64,000 bases of DNA, from NCBI GenBank assembly GCA_964023275.1, contig OZ029927.1:23264980-23328979 (forward strand). Reading direction: 5' to 3'. Source of the stretch: Norana najaformis (lineage: Eukaryota; Annelida; Clitellata; Crassiclitellata; Hormogastridae). The notes below the pieces were generated by a model. It made no database searches and was not told the DNA's origin. It saw nothing but the letters and a program-made list of their open reading frames with translations. A program made the position numbers and the translations under genes. This document shows positions 47,254 through 62,200 of the stretch, in pieces (positions within the stretch are counted from its first letter, which is position 1; the number at the start of each line of letters is the position of its first letter).

Positions 47254-50200
47254 ACCCTCTGCTGGGTCTTCGCAGAAGGCACACGGTACATGCAGTAGTT
47301 GCCGGGCCATTAGACTTTTACACAACAGAGACGGCTGCGTGCTTTTACATGGACCACGCAACAACCCATGTCCGGGTTCAGGAAAGCCCTCCTTGGAAAG
47401 CCTTATAAACCCTATTAACCAAAATGTCTCTGCAGCCGCAGACAAGGACAGGTTGAAGCCATCACCATTGGTGGATGTGGATGACAAAGAGGACTTATCC
47501 TACAAAAGCCAGGACCTGCGAAAAGATGTAAACAAACATACCTTGACTCATCCAACTTTATCAGGCAGAATACTTAAGCATATTCCTAAAGCAGCTAGAA
47601 CTAGTGTAGGGAAGTTACTTATAGAAATCATCAATAAGATCGTGGCAGACCCCATGAATTTCGACTCATGGCAAACCATATTCTCTTTTTCTGCCGTAAT
47701 ATTGGAACAACCAACTAGGGGAGGCAAACGTCACAATTTGACCTCCACCATTAAACGCCGAGTGGAGAGTTTCTATGATGATTGGACTACTAAATTAATG
47801 GAAATTTTTTCTCCTGAACCAACTCTTAAGGTGCATCAAAAATCTAAACTGAGTAACGAGCAAGCTATAGCAGCAGCTGTTTCCTCGAAGCTCGAAGATG
47901 GTAATATAAGGGCAGCTGTCAGAATCCTGAGTTCAGAGGATAAGCCTGCGCCGGTTAACAAGGATACCTTCGAAGAGCTTTCGATCAAACACCCCAAACA
48001 CCCAGCGGGGCGCCCCATCATACCTCCCACCACAAAGGTAACCCCATTCCAAACAACTTCGGACGAGGTACATAGTAACATCCTCTCGTTCCCCGCAGGT
48101 TCGGCGGGGGGACCTGATGGCCTGCGTCCCCAGCACGTCAAAGACTTAATGAATTGTAAAGAAATAGGTCCTGAGTTGTGTTCGAGTCTAGCAGCATTAG
48201 TTAACCTTTTGTTAGCAGGCTCCTGTCCAGCGGACATTCAACCTATTCTTTTTGGTGGCACCCTGTTCGCGTTAAGTAAAAAATCGGGTGGCTTGCGTCC
48301 AATTGTAATTGGCTACTATTGGCGTAGGCTGGCCTCCAAGTGCGCAAACAAGTTTGCCCTATCTCGGACTTCAGCATTCTTTGGTAGTAAATAGGTAGGA
48401 GTGGGAACCCCCGGAGGTGGGGAGGCTGCAGTGCACTCGGTTAGGCGCTTTTTAGAAGACATGCCAGATGGCTCGATACTGGTTAAACTTGACTTTGCTA
48501 ACGCATTTAATAGCTTGTACAGAGATCACATGCTGAACTCATTAGCAGACATCCTTCCGGAGTTACTACCGTTTGTCAATCTAGCCTACGGTTCTGCCAC
48601 GGAACTAAAATTCAGCCATTTCTCCATTTCTTCTGAAGTAGGTCCACAGCTGGGGGACCCTTTGGGCCCACTCTTGTTTTGTCTCCCATTACAACAGATC
48701 TTGGAACAGTTATCATCGGACCTGGTGATAGGATACTTGGACGACTTATCCCTGGGGGGCGATGCACCCACAGTGGCAGCTGACGTAAGTTTCATAGAAC
48801 AGGCGTGTGATTCTTTAGGCCTCCGGCTTAATCATACAAAATGCGAAATTATTTCACATTCACCGTTTGCGAATAGCCATGCTTCTCTGAGTAGCTTCAC
48901 TCAAACCAAATCGGAGAGCGCTGTCCTGTTAGGAGCGCCACTATGTACTGCAGAGGATCTTTCGGCCTGCTTAGAGTCTCGTTGTCCTGAACTCTCGCTA
49001 GCAATTTCCAGATTGATGACCATAGCTAAACATGATGCCTTAGTGCTCCTCAGGACCACATTTAGTTCACCCAAGCTATTGCACACTTTGAGATGTTGCC
49101 CGTGTGTGGGTCACCCGTTACTGGAGAGATATGATCTGCTGCTTCGTGAAGGTTTTGTCTCTATATTTAATTTGGCCCTCACAGACCATCATTGGCTTCA
49201 GGCCTCCCTCCCCATTAAAGCTGGAGGTTTAGGCCTACGCTGGGTGTCTTCGCTCGCGCTACCCGCCTTCTTGGCATCCGCTGCAGGCACCCAAACGTTG
49301 CAAACTGCCATTCTTCACAAAGGCCAAATATCACCAGATTTTCATCTCAACACTATGGTGGAACATTGGTGTGCACTCACCATGACTCCACAACCTAGTA
49401 CTCATCTCTGGCAGAGACAATCCCAGTGGGATAAACCTCTATACGAGATATCGAAAACTACACTTATTACCAATAATGACGACGCGTACCACCAGGCACG
49501 TCTAAAGGCGGTGTCATCGCCTCATGCCGGGGATTGGCTATTTGCCCTCCCCATTAACTCAATCGGTCTTCGCCTGGATGACGAAGCCGTACGTATAGCC
49601 CCAGGTCTCCGTCTCGGAGCTATCCTATGTCAACCACATAATTGCACATGTGGAGCTCTGGTGACTGCTGAGGGGTCGCATGGTCTCTCTTGCCGTTTGG
49701 GACCCGGCAGAATGGCACGTCACGCTTGTCTCAATGACCTTATTCACAGAAGTCTGACGCGAGCGGGCTTCCCATCAGTGAAAGAACCTACGGGTCTTTC
49801 TAGAACAGACGGCAAGAGACCGGATGGCCTTACCCTGATTCCTTGGCGTTCGGGGCGCCGCCTCCTATGGGATGTCACCGTGATTGACACGCTTGCACAT
49901 TCTTACTTACAGGCAACCTCTGTTACAGCAGGAGGCGCAGCTGAACTGGCGGCCGATAGAGAAACTTTGAAATATGATCATCTCACTAATGCATACCACT
50001 TTGTCCCTCTGGCCTTTGAGACTTTAGGCCCTATCAATGGTTTGGGTATGACCTTTCTCACAGACTTGGGGCGTATATTGTCCCTCATATCCGGAGATGG
50101 TAGAGACAGGTTACCTTTTTCAACGCTTATCTATAACATTACAGCGTTTCAATGCAGACGCCTTCCACGGTACATTTGTGGTGCCGAATCCAGACGAGGA

Positions 50201-53200
50201 TTAGCCGTTCCAGAGTCCCTCTCCTTCTTTTTCTCCGGAAATTTTTGAACAACCAAGGGATTATACTTACCTTGGTAAAAAAAAATAATAATAAAAATAA
50301 TAATAATGAAATCAGGCATAAGCAATCTGCCACAGTGCCATCTATGTTCTGGTCTCTTAGGCCTTCTAGACGACGATTAGTTTAGTCCAATAGATTCCTA
50401 ATTCTTAATGCGATGTTATATAGAAGTGTCAATGTAGACACAGTAAAGATGACATAGGCATTTCAGATTAGGTTGGATTATTAACATGAGATCTTGAAGT
50501 CATTTAACGCCATTAGATATCTTCAACGATAATGGTGATGGTTATGGCGAGGGTCGCGGCAAATACGATGTGACGAAGGAGGAGACGGATGATGATGATG
50601 ATGATGATAATGATGATGATTAAATGCTTTCTAGGTAAGACAAGCGTCGTAGTTGAGGGTGAAAGATACGTCAGAGTGAAAGAAAATAGCGACAAACAGA
50701 TCCAGTGGACGTGCAATGCAACATCGGATCCAAGTACTCCTCCAAGCGTCAGTTGGTACAAAGTGGAAAACAATGAGGAGCAACCAGTTCAAGAAGCTCC
50801 ACCAACTGTCACCATAAAGGAGGGTGCACTGACTATCCATGTAAACCCAAATAGCGATCAAAATTGGACAAATTATCAAGGAGAATACAGATGCATCGGT
50901 GACAATGGATATAGCAGAAGTGGTGCAGCAGTTAACATCATTGTGGTTGACAGCAAAGTTCCAGGTAAGAACATAATTATTTTGGCAATATGGACTATGT
51001 CTCACCCCGTTATGTCTCATTAGAGGTCTTGGAGAAAGCCGACGAACAAGGCGAGCAACATCACGCAGCACAGGCTTTAAACTAGGGCCTGGATAAAGTC
51101 AAGAGGAGCGCGACACAACCCAATCCACCCTAGCCTCCTCTCTCTGGTCTTCTGGCAACCGGACCTGGTTCTTGACATGACAACTTTGGACAACACCTTG
51201 GTAATCGATTATGGGAGTAAACAAGGTCAAGAGATTCAGCTGTATTGTGAAGAGAAGTTTCGAGACAGAAGTGTTTTAAAGATATTTGAGCCAACTGTCA
51301 TTTACACTAAGAGATGAACATGCAATTATCGAACGTCGGTCAGGTTTCATTAATTCATTTCTCATTGGCATTGGGATAGGAAACCCCTTTTTCCAAGGAT
51401 TGCTGTAGATGCATAAAGACGAGGAACGTGTGCAATTAATACTAGTTCTGGTTAAAGACAATATTTACCTTTCAGATAAATACTGCGAAGAGGAAGTTGA
51501 TGGATATTCCATTCGCTGGAATCGTATAATAGCCGGCATAGAAATTTCTAATCCATGTTCTGGGAAAACCACTGGTGAGTAATCCTTGTAACAAAATATA
51601 TGTATTCAAAATATTTTTACGACATCTGGTTGCCTGTCTTTACCAAATTTAGCTAGCTCTGATGGATGCTAACCGTTGTTTTTGTCATGGATGGTATCCT
51701 TGTCAGTGACCAAGTGGTTAGATCTAAGATGTTTAAATTATTTTGTTAGTAGCTGTATCATTACCTGATCATAGTTTTCTAAATCCATTTATATTTTAAG
51801 CTGTTTGTCAACTCATTTTATGAACACGCTGTACAGGATGAAGTTGGAAATTTTGAACTCGCATACACCTCTGTCATAGTTTAGCAGACATGCGCAGTGT
51901 CATATATTTGCCTGGACTTGACCATGTGTACATTGTTTGTATAAGACAGGCGTGTCTGGACTTGTTAAAACAAAATTTGAATGCATAGACATATAGTAAA
52001 ATATCACCGTGTCTGTACAATTAGTTGAAGTTAGGCCTCGATGAAAGAAAGTTATTGTTATCGTTGTAAAGTATCATTGGAGAAAGTGGACATTTATGTG
52101 TGGTAGCTGACGTTCTTGGAAAGAATAACTTTAATTCAAATCGAAAAGAGAGCAACACTTTTACGTAGAAATAAGCCACGTTGCTTCGTACATCTGGTTA
52201 GGGAGTTAAAGATCAGCTTGAGAGATTTGTGCCCTGACATTTTTATCTACTGATTATATTTGCTTTTAGCCTACTTAGTCATATTTGCAATGATCGATTA
52301 TATCATTCTCTATTGTGTATAACATATGTGCTTCGCAGATCCAAATAAAGGCTACTTACACACATTTCGTCCACTTCAATTCAAGCAGATGCACGATATT
52401 TGATGCGTTCAGTTTGATTAATTGCTTCATTTGCCCGATTGAAACCAGTGAGAAGTGGATATTTCCACCATTCTGGTGTGTTTCTCGTTTGGTACCCAAG
52501 TAGCAGACTATATGCTGCAACGACTAATGCGGACACATCAGATATTGAAAAAAAATTTGTTTGATCTAGGGCTCTGTTCAAGAAAGTGTGTTCTGAACAA
52601 AGGTGGCATCGCCGTTTGGTCTCAAACGAATTACAACAGTTGTGTTAACAAGGAGTATAGGGAACTACTAGAAAGGGTAAATACAAGATCCAGCTTTCCT
52701 TCTATTGATGCATTAAAATGTATAAAAGGATTCTACAAGATAAGTCAGTTTAGGATAGAATGTCTCGCTTAAATGCTTGTCTATACTTAGCTACTGATTA
52801 AAAATGAGAATGCAGGCTTTTGCTAGACGAGGTTGAATTGACGTACGGAATGAATTCATATAATTAGAACTCAATTATAGTTCGAGCAGGGCTTCCCGCT
52901 TTTCCAAAAATAAATAGTGTAAATATGAGCTTTTTCCTTTCCTGAAGGACCGCGCCTCGTGCTAGATGCGCTAAAATCAGCTTTGGAGGTTATTGAGGCG
53001 CTCAGGCATCTAAAATACTGTAAAGAAAAGAACCAATTATGTCCTAGTTATAGTTTCGCGAGTCACTGCGTATTAAGTACTTTGATTCTATTCAGGGCAC
53101 TATCAAATGCATATTGTCAGAAGATTGAGGGTACATATCACTATAGTTCGAGGCAATGATATATAATGTTAGTTTTTTTTCCATTTGGGATAAAAATTGA

Positions 53201-56200
53201 ATTAGAGCATTAGATATTACCATCTAGAGATTAACTTCACAATTTGACTAGCATTGGCTGACATACATCCTCTCGCATACATTCTTTCCTTTACATATGT
53301 TTTTCAACTGATGGCTACAACAGTCATGGAGCGTTTAAAGGACCTTGAATCCCACTAACTGATTTAATTAACCAATGTTCGCTTGCTTATTGACATAAAA
53401 CTCCATATTTCTATCTATTCCTAATACTATTTTAACTCGTTATTCTTATATTTCTTATTAAGGTCAACGACTTGTTAGCAACTGCACTGGAAAACCAGAG
53501 TGAGTTTGCTAATATCGCCAGCCAGTTGTCAGCCTTGACTAATGAAAGCGATGGCCTGACCGCAGGAAATCTCAACGCCTCAGTCATGATCTTAAGTCGA
53601 TTGGTTGTCTCTCGAAACGATAGCAACAACCCCAACGAAGATGAAATCAAGGTACAGCTCACATGTCTTGATATTTATCTCCTAGGCATACTTACATATG
53701 CTGGTGTCGCGCTTTCGCACTGCAAACATGCAATACGCATGCATTCTTACATGCACCTGTTTGCCATATGTGCAATGTTTTCGATAATTCTTGTATGTTT
53801 GGTTTCAACTGAGTCCGGGTTGTCAGTTTGAGTAAGTCTACCTATAGACAGGATCCCTGTCTGGACAGTGTCATCGACCGTCATTGATCGATAGATCCTA
53901 CGAGCAATCATCTGGCTATTACCGGAAGCCTGTTCCGCATAAACTTGGTGTCCCGAAGGACATACGGCGCTGCGCCTTCTACTGTTTTATTGTAAATGCA
54001 GGAAGGTAAAATATCCGGTGCTGAGGACTTCATTAGCTGTCTTCATGTCTCATCCACAGCGTGATACAGACCAGGAACTCTTAACGTATTGTTTAATGCC
54101 AACTCTGGATTGGAAGCAGTTGTTTGGACGGTTTGACCCGCTAGTGGTGAATTTTCTGCCCGTCTGAACAATTTCTGCTTAATGATGAACTTTCTATTCT
54201 TAACGAACTTCGGTGCCACTTAGGTTAGCATAGTCAGCGTTTTATGAGATAACTAAAAGGCGCGACATTTAGTGTCTCGATACATGCATCGATAGATAAA
54301 TAGATAGCATACATATATACATCCATGGATATAATATATATATAATTGATATATGTAAATAAAAACATACACAAATACACATATGAAAATACATAAATGG
54401 ATACATGCGTATACGTATATCTATGCATGCAATGTTATACATACATACGTACATAGAATTAAATGTTTTGTTTTATTTTTAACGCGCGATGCAGTCGGCT
54501 GTTCAAGCGATCAGCAACATTCTTCAACCGAACAACTCCAAATCATGGAAAGCACTTCAAGCTGTAAGTTGAATACTGCCTCTGAGTCAAAAACATTTTC
54601 TTGTCTAAACCAGAAAATTTCACTATGAATGGCCAATTTCACTATGAATGGCCAATCTCTTTTAATAAGATTATCCAACTTAAGGGAAGGAAAGAAAGTT
54701 TTTCGGTCATAATTTTTCACGTGCCAATTGATCCCAATCTCTTGATTTCTGATTTTTATTAAAACAATCACTCTGTAATTTTGATAAATTCCACAGATTC
54801 AACGCCAATTGTCTCATCATTTACACGTGTCATCCGTTATACATATTTGATAAAACTTCAGATTTGTGAGGTTTTTCTGCTGTTCAATGTTTGTTTAATT
54901 GCAGGTTAATAATACCGTAGCGATAGCCGTCTTGTTCTCAGCTGACGCCTACGGACAGAGTTTGTCCACGATTAACAAATCAAACCACAGCACAAATATT
55001 GCAGATTACATGGGTAAGAAGATACAGATAAGATACTTACTTAGTACTTACTTTGTCCTTCCTATGCAGTTCAGCACATCGGGCAACGCAGCTTCTCCAT
55101 TCATCTCTGTCAATCGCCAATCTTCCAGCCTCCTTCCACGATACCTCCAAACATCCGGGGACGTCTCCGATGGTCTCTGGCCAGTTCTTCCTTGGTCTTC
55201 CCCTCCTTCGTTTCCCTTCAGGAATCCAGTTCATTGCTTGACTAGGAAGAATATATGAAGCTTTCAGCACCATTCGGCCATGCATCTAAATCTTTGTTGA
55301 AAAAAATTATCTGAAGCTGTTACCAGAAAATATTACTTAGAAGAAAATCTCTACTTTAGCCTGTTACTGCCACTTTGATTGAGTTTGAAGTAGATGTCTT
55401 CGAGTTTTATTTGTTCTGACATAAGTGTGCTCGATTTAGTTTTAGAAGCATGGTCATTGCAAAAGTCAAATCTGTCCCTTCAACTTGAATTTCCAAGTGG
55501 CTCATTTTGGGGTGAAAACAGCAGCGACAGTATCTCAATATTTGTGGAAACACTTGATGACAGTAAGTAGCAAATTATGTTGTAAGATTTCTTAGATATT
55601 CTCCACTGCCGTTTTTTAAGCACACAGAATTAGCTAATTAGGCCCTAGGTATCTAGACACTATATATACAGTAATGTCTTTCTAATGCATGTCAAGAGTG
55701 CTGTATAAGCAGCCGTTAATGATGTTAGAGTTCATTATGAACAAAACTTCTCTTTTGAACCCTCTCAGTGATTGATGGTTACAGCACTCAAGATAAATTG
55801 CCGACCAAATTCCTCATAAAACTAACTGGGGCACGGTAGAATATTGGATACAGCGCTCGGCTTGTAATGCGGACAGTACGGGTTTCGAACCTCCTCCTAG
55901 ACGGCTATTGTATAGGGACCTTGAGAGAGTCTTTCACTCACAACTGCTCGGCGTCATCGATTGATGCTACGTCATTAGAAAGTGGCGCCTAATAAATGCA
56001 GAAATAATAATAATCGATCCATATAATTGCACGATAAGACAAAACAACACCCTTCATGGCCGCGGACAGCACTGTGAGTAATTGCAACGGTTTTGGCTAC
56101 GACTAGATTTACACATTTACACGTTACATACTTATAGATAATAGTATAAGGACAAGAGATAGAGTTAATCCAACTGGACAGCGGCTAATTCCACAGTTTC

Positions 56201-59200
56201 AACCTTTAGTAAGGTAGCCGTCACAGAGAATACACATCAATGTGCCCTAAGTTGATCATTGACGATATAAACACTTCCTTAAATGCACACTAGTGGCACT
56301 GAAGCATAGATTCATAGATTTATCACTTAATTTTTAAAGGTTCATACTGCATTTCTTTACAGGCATTTCCTCAGAAAGTAAGCCGACTTTGAATATATGG
56401 GGTTCGTATTATCGAACTATAAATGACTACCTTCCAGGAAAGAAGTAAGCAGTCTGGCTTCATCGTAATTATGTTGTGACGATACATTATTGTAATACAT
56501 CTGCCATACAATATTAGTGTAGACTGTGATAGAGAATTTAATCAGCAGGATACAGTCCAGTCATTACGCATTGGGCGGAACTATTACTATGCTGTTTCAT
56601 ACAATTACATGTATCTTTAATTTCACACAACTATTTGTAATTTTTCTATTGAGTTTCTGTCGGTGTATTTGTTAGCGATGGCTCTGTGCCTTGTGCAAAA
56701 TGAAGTCTGTATTCTAGTTGCGCGGTTAAATTTCTGAAGTTAAGGTATAGTCTTAGCTTAGGGCTCACCGAGGGTCAAATATGTCGATATGTAGTACACT
56801 GGATAGCTGTGCCAATAGAAGACACGCTTTGCTATTCACCTTCAATTTGCAGCTACAGTGTTAAGTTTAAGAATTGAGTGTTCATTTGAATTTCACAATC
56901 TCTTAAATATATAAAGGTTAGATTGCCTGGCTCGAATGTTTCAAAATAAACAGTTTTATAAAACTGTTGTTATATAGAGACAGTGATATTATCAATTCAA
57001 GAGTTCTGTCACTTTCAATTGGCGGTCTTAACACTAAAGAAAAACTGAAGCGACCAGTCCTTATAACGTTACAACATAACCAGGTACAATTTTACCGGCT
57101 TAAGTCATGTATATAATGTCACTGCATTAAACTGGGTGGCTGCAGTTGGTTTCTGCTTCTAGTAAATAAAAGTAAAACTCACCACGTCCATGAGGAACTT
57201 AGGGGAGTGGGATCTAGTAAACTTTTCCTAAGCCCTTGAGCCGACAGTGGACGAATCCCAAGGTTCCTGGACACGTAGTCAGCTGGACTTGGCGTTTCCT
57301 ACCCAGCCTACGACGGTACCAAATTACAGTGCTTGGTTACAGAGGCACGGTGTGCGGAAAAGTCTTGCCCAGGGTCGTTACACGGAGTCGAACCCGTAAG
57401 CGCATGATCATTGACCAAAAGATTTACCGTTAGACCGCTGAGTCCCACCGTGAATACACGATCAAATTATTATGGAAGAAAAGCAGAGCCAAGTCTCTGC
57501 GACTATCGATGCAGTTTTTCAAAATGCAGCGGCATAATTTAATTTCCCTTTCCATCGTTCTTTTTGCACTGTCTTATAATGAACAGGACTATCATCATTA
57601 CCAACACGATGATAATGATAATCATGACGGTCTTGATCAGATATCAAAGGATCATAATAATACTCGGACCCGCAACCGCATGATCATTATTATTATCATC
57701 ATAGCCAAGATCGCAAAACATATTCTTATGTCGTGATCGTCATGAGAGCCATGAATGCTTCCCATGGTCATCTTGATAGCTATGATCGCATACCTTGATC
57801 ATCACAATACCTATGATCACAAGCCATGATCATGTTTGTGGTAATCAGGATTATCACAAGCACCAGGTTTTCTCTGATGTAGTTGCGCACGTTTTATTGA
57901 ACAAATCGGATTTTCTGCAGATCCGCCTTAGGCAAGAAGTCTTAAGCCTTTGTCCTTGTTGTACATTTCTTTCATGTTCAAATTGTGAAATTTCTGAATG
58001 ACTGAATTTTATCCAGGCAGAAAGGATTAGTTATCGAAGAACGTGCGCCTTCTGGAACTTTGAAAGGTAGGCATCTAATTTTACACTCGTATTGACTTTT
58101 AACTATTACAATAGCAATAGCAACAAAGCTAGCAATAAGTGTGGCTGATGTTTGATCGTCCGGCCTAGTCCGTCTCTTGCTTGGTCGTTTTTTATGGAAT
58201 ACTGTGTTGCCAGACTTGATCAGTGCGAAAAACAGTTTTATTGCGATTTTTGACCTTGTGCTATTTATTGTTCACTTCTTCGAACTGGTTCTCATATTTT
58301 ATTTTGCTCATTGTAGAGGAGGCGAATGGGATTCTACTGGGTGTTCGGTGACCTCAACCAATTTCACTCACACAATCTGTAGTTGCGATCATTTGACAAA
58401 CTTCGCCATCTTGATGAGCCTAAAACCTTCGGTGAGCATCCAAAGCATAGCCAACCTTATACTCACACAATCTGTAGTTGCGAGAAAGAGATAGAGAAAA
58501 GCGAAGAAAACCAGTTTATTCGAGGTTGGTTAATCTCGGCAATAGCGCAAAGGCCAAGTTTGGTCGGGTCATTACATGCATCAACATTATATTATACCGA
58601 ATATGTGTGCGATACATAATTTCATGTATGCATGCATGCATAGCCTATTTTACCGTCTCATGACGTTTGCGATGAACTATTTCTCATACATCTCTTATCA
58701 AAAAAGTATCTCCAAATATTGCAAAATGTACGAGCGACAACTAATAGCTTCTATAATGCCATCAATTTACCTAAATTACCTTCATTGGCTGCAGGTTTCT
58801 AAATACAATCATTATATCCGTAATTTATAATATTCTTCATATATACTTCTTGGATTTGACCTAGCATTGTGCTACAACATCTTCTCTTTGTATTTATTTG
58901 TTGTTATCATTAAACGTGGAAGGTAAATAATCCGAATCTGAAGCGTGAGACTCTGCGAATAACTTGTTCAGGTTTGTTATATGACGTCCGCTCAGCTGGC
59001 TCGAATCTTCAATTAAATCGTTGGATTAGAGAGAGTCAGCGCACTATACTGAATAGATTATTGTGTCGCAGAGTCTTACATATTACATTAGTGGTTGGCT
59101 AGTGGTGGCATTTTAATGCCGGTCATTGCCATACTTACATAGTAGTCTTAGTGATTAAAAATGTGTGTTTTGCAGTACGATAAGGTGTTGTCTGTCATAT

Positions 59201-62200
59201 CAATAATCGGTTGCAGTATTTCGGTCATTGGTCTCATCCTTACCGTTATCATCTACGCCGTAACGTGGAAGTAAGTCATTTACAACTTAGTAAAGTCAAA
59301 TGGAAATTTTTAAAAGCCGATCAAGTACTTTTATCTATAAATATTCTCATCTAAATCTTCATTAGTTCTTTTTCGTTGAAGTATAGTTATTGAAACTTAA
59401 AGGTTAGACAGCTTTTGAATTTATTCTCTGTAGCAAAATGAAATGATCAGGTTAGCCTAGACTGTAATAGAATGTTGAATAAATTCCTGTCTTCTAAGAC
59501 TGCTTGTGTGTGTGAGTGTGTAAGAAGCAACTTTTGACTGTCATGATACAACGACATTATCATGTTCTTATTAAGACATGATTTGTTAACAGACAGTCGA
59601 GATCATCTCAGGCAACAGTTCTGCTTAATCTCTGCGTCGCTCTGATAATTGCTTATATCATCTTTATGGCTGGAGCAGACAAAGTCGCCTCCGAGGTAAA
59701 ACACACATAAAAATAAGCCATGCTTTGTTAAACTCGAGCATTTAAACACATTATTGTACACTACTAAAATACACATTCATTTGATGTAGGATTATCCAAC
59801 CTCGCTATGTGGTTTGACTCTGCATTAGTTCTTCATTTATATGCAGATAATTTCAATGCGCATCGAATACTATAAATATGCTTACAAATTAACTTATTCT
59901 TCTTAATGAAGTTTAACATTATTTGTGCTAGCTAGGAGGAAAAAATACTTAGAACAGGTAATAAATTTGTTAGTTGTACCACTACATTGTAATTGTTAAG
60001 CGCTATCGATTGATGCTTAACCACTGAATAATCAGAAAAGTATCCCATATCCCACTAGTAAGATGTATGGGAGGCGCTCTCTTTACCTTTTTTATTAGGC
60101 CCTTGAGCCGGCAGTGGACGAATTTCAAGGTCCTGGACACGGGGTCAGTGAATCGCAGGACTTGTCGTTTACTTCTCAACTTACACCGATACCAAATTGA
60201 ACTCCTTGGTGACAAATTCACGATGTGTTCGGACAACTTGCCCAGGGTCGTTACTCGGAGTCGAACCAGCAACCGCATCATCATTGACAAAGCGCGTAAC
60301 CGAGAGACCACCGTGCCAACCTCATTAGATAGTGGCGCTTAATAAATGCAATAATAATAATAATAAAGTAATGCGATTAAAATTATAGCTTGTAAACCAA
60401 AACTTTACTGCAGAAAAAGGCGTAGGCTTTCAGCTCACCAGGTTTTCATTGTTTTGTAGGACGGTTGCAAAGCAGTTGCTGTTCTGTTGCACTACTTTTT
60501 CCTGGCCTCTTTTTTCATCATGTTGGCCGAAGGAGTTCAACTGTTACTCTACGTAATCTTCGTCTTCCACGTTAGACGCACCATCGAAACCATTCTACTG
60601 GTTGTTACTGCTTGGGGTAAAACATTTTTGGCAATTAACTTCAGGGTATAATTTATGGTTGGGAACAGAACTACGGGTGGGAGCGAAATGTAAGATGGAA
60701 TTGTATCTTAGGAAACAGTCTGATTCATTGAGGAATGACCAATGGACCAGAGTAGAAATTGTGTCTTTAGTTGGAAATATAGTCTAAGCGTTAGAGAAAG
60801 ACCGATGGGTGAGAGCGAAATGTTTGGGAAGATGCGTCTTCAATAAGAGAAAATCTTAACTTCTGAAATAGTCGAAGAAGTTCCCATCCACATATTGAAC
60901 CGTAATGCTGTCTTGCCACTCAATGGCCTTATGAACTAAGATAGACATTGTTTCGTTCAGAGATGCACCAGGCACGGTAGACTGTGTTTCATTGAAAAAC
61001 TTAACTGTGCACAAAATGTTTTGACAATACTCTGAGTTTATTTTTCCTACCTGCTCAGTCCTACCGCTCATCATTGTTGGAGTATCTGTTGGATCGACAC
61101 AAGCCAAAGGACATGGCATCAACGGTCACTCGTGAGTTATTTCTAATTGCATAATTTTAACGTAAACACAATACAGATAGGTTGATTGTAGCTATGCAGC
61201 TGAACACTTGTACACTGCACGATTTCTTCTTACAAAAACTGTCGTGGGCCCATGCTGGGGCCAATAGGTTGCTTAAGTGCTTTAACACCACTGGCACCAA
61301 TCAGGCCAGCTGTGAGCCAAATAACGTGTTTGTCTGGGTTGAAAGCTGACTTAACCCAATACAGACGAGTAGGTAGTGATTGGTAGTGTAGGTATCACGA
61401 CGAGCAGGTAGTAATTGGTAGTGGGCATGTACTATTATCTAGACCACTCTCAGCCTATCGCAGACGTTATATTTTTGAAACCTTACATCAATTAGGCCAA
61501 GATATTATAATTAAGTACAGAAATAAGTGGAAGATATTTTTAGAATTCGGTTATAAACATAAAAATCGACCAATCAAATCGGACATTTAAATCACGAATT
61601 TAAATAACCCAAAATGGCGGCGTGTTTTTTTTGTGGCCTTACTGACGACGAAATTCGGCAAATTCTTGATGAATTTGCATCAGATGATGACAGTTTTGAC
61701 TCATCTGACAATAAAAACCTGTCTTTTGCTACCAGTGAAGAAGATAAAGTGGTTTTGGCTAAAGAACATTCTGACATCGACACCGAATTAGACGGCTACG
61801 TATACATGCTAGCGGACCGTCAAACTGGGTCAGGCGGATGACTTGGGCGAGATAGACAGGACTGAACAAGTAGCAGATTTTCCCATTTGACCCCTAACTG
61901 TGCCATTTACAAGCGTCTGTGGCAGACCAGCCCCTGATGCACCGTTTTTGAAATTTTTCTAACTGCTTTTGGATAAGCTTTTTTGATGTGCTAGTTGAAC
62001 AGACCAGGCCTGCATGGTGAGTAGAGTAGGTCAAATGCACAGAAGGCAGGTAAACCCCACAGAATAAAATGGAAACCTACTTCTCCTCTAGCATCTTATT
62101 TTAGAGAACAAGATCAAGAATCCCAAAGGCTGCCCCAAGAAGGCTCAATATGAATGTGAAGCATGTAAAGTTGCTTTGAGCAAAGTTTTATGCTTCCACA

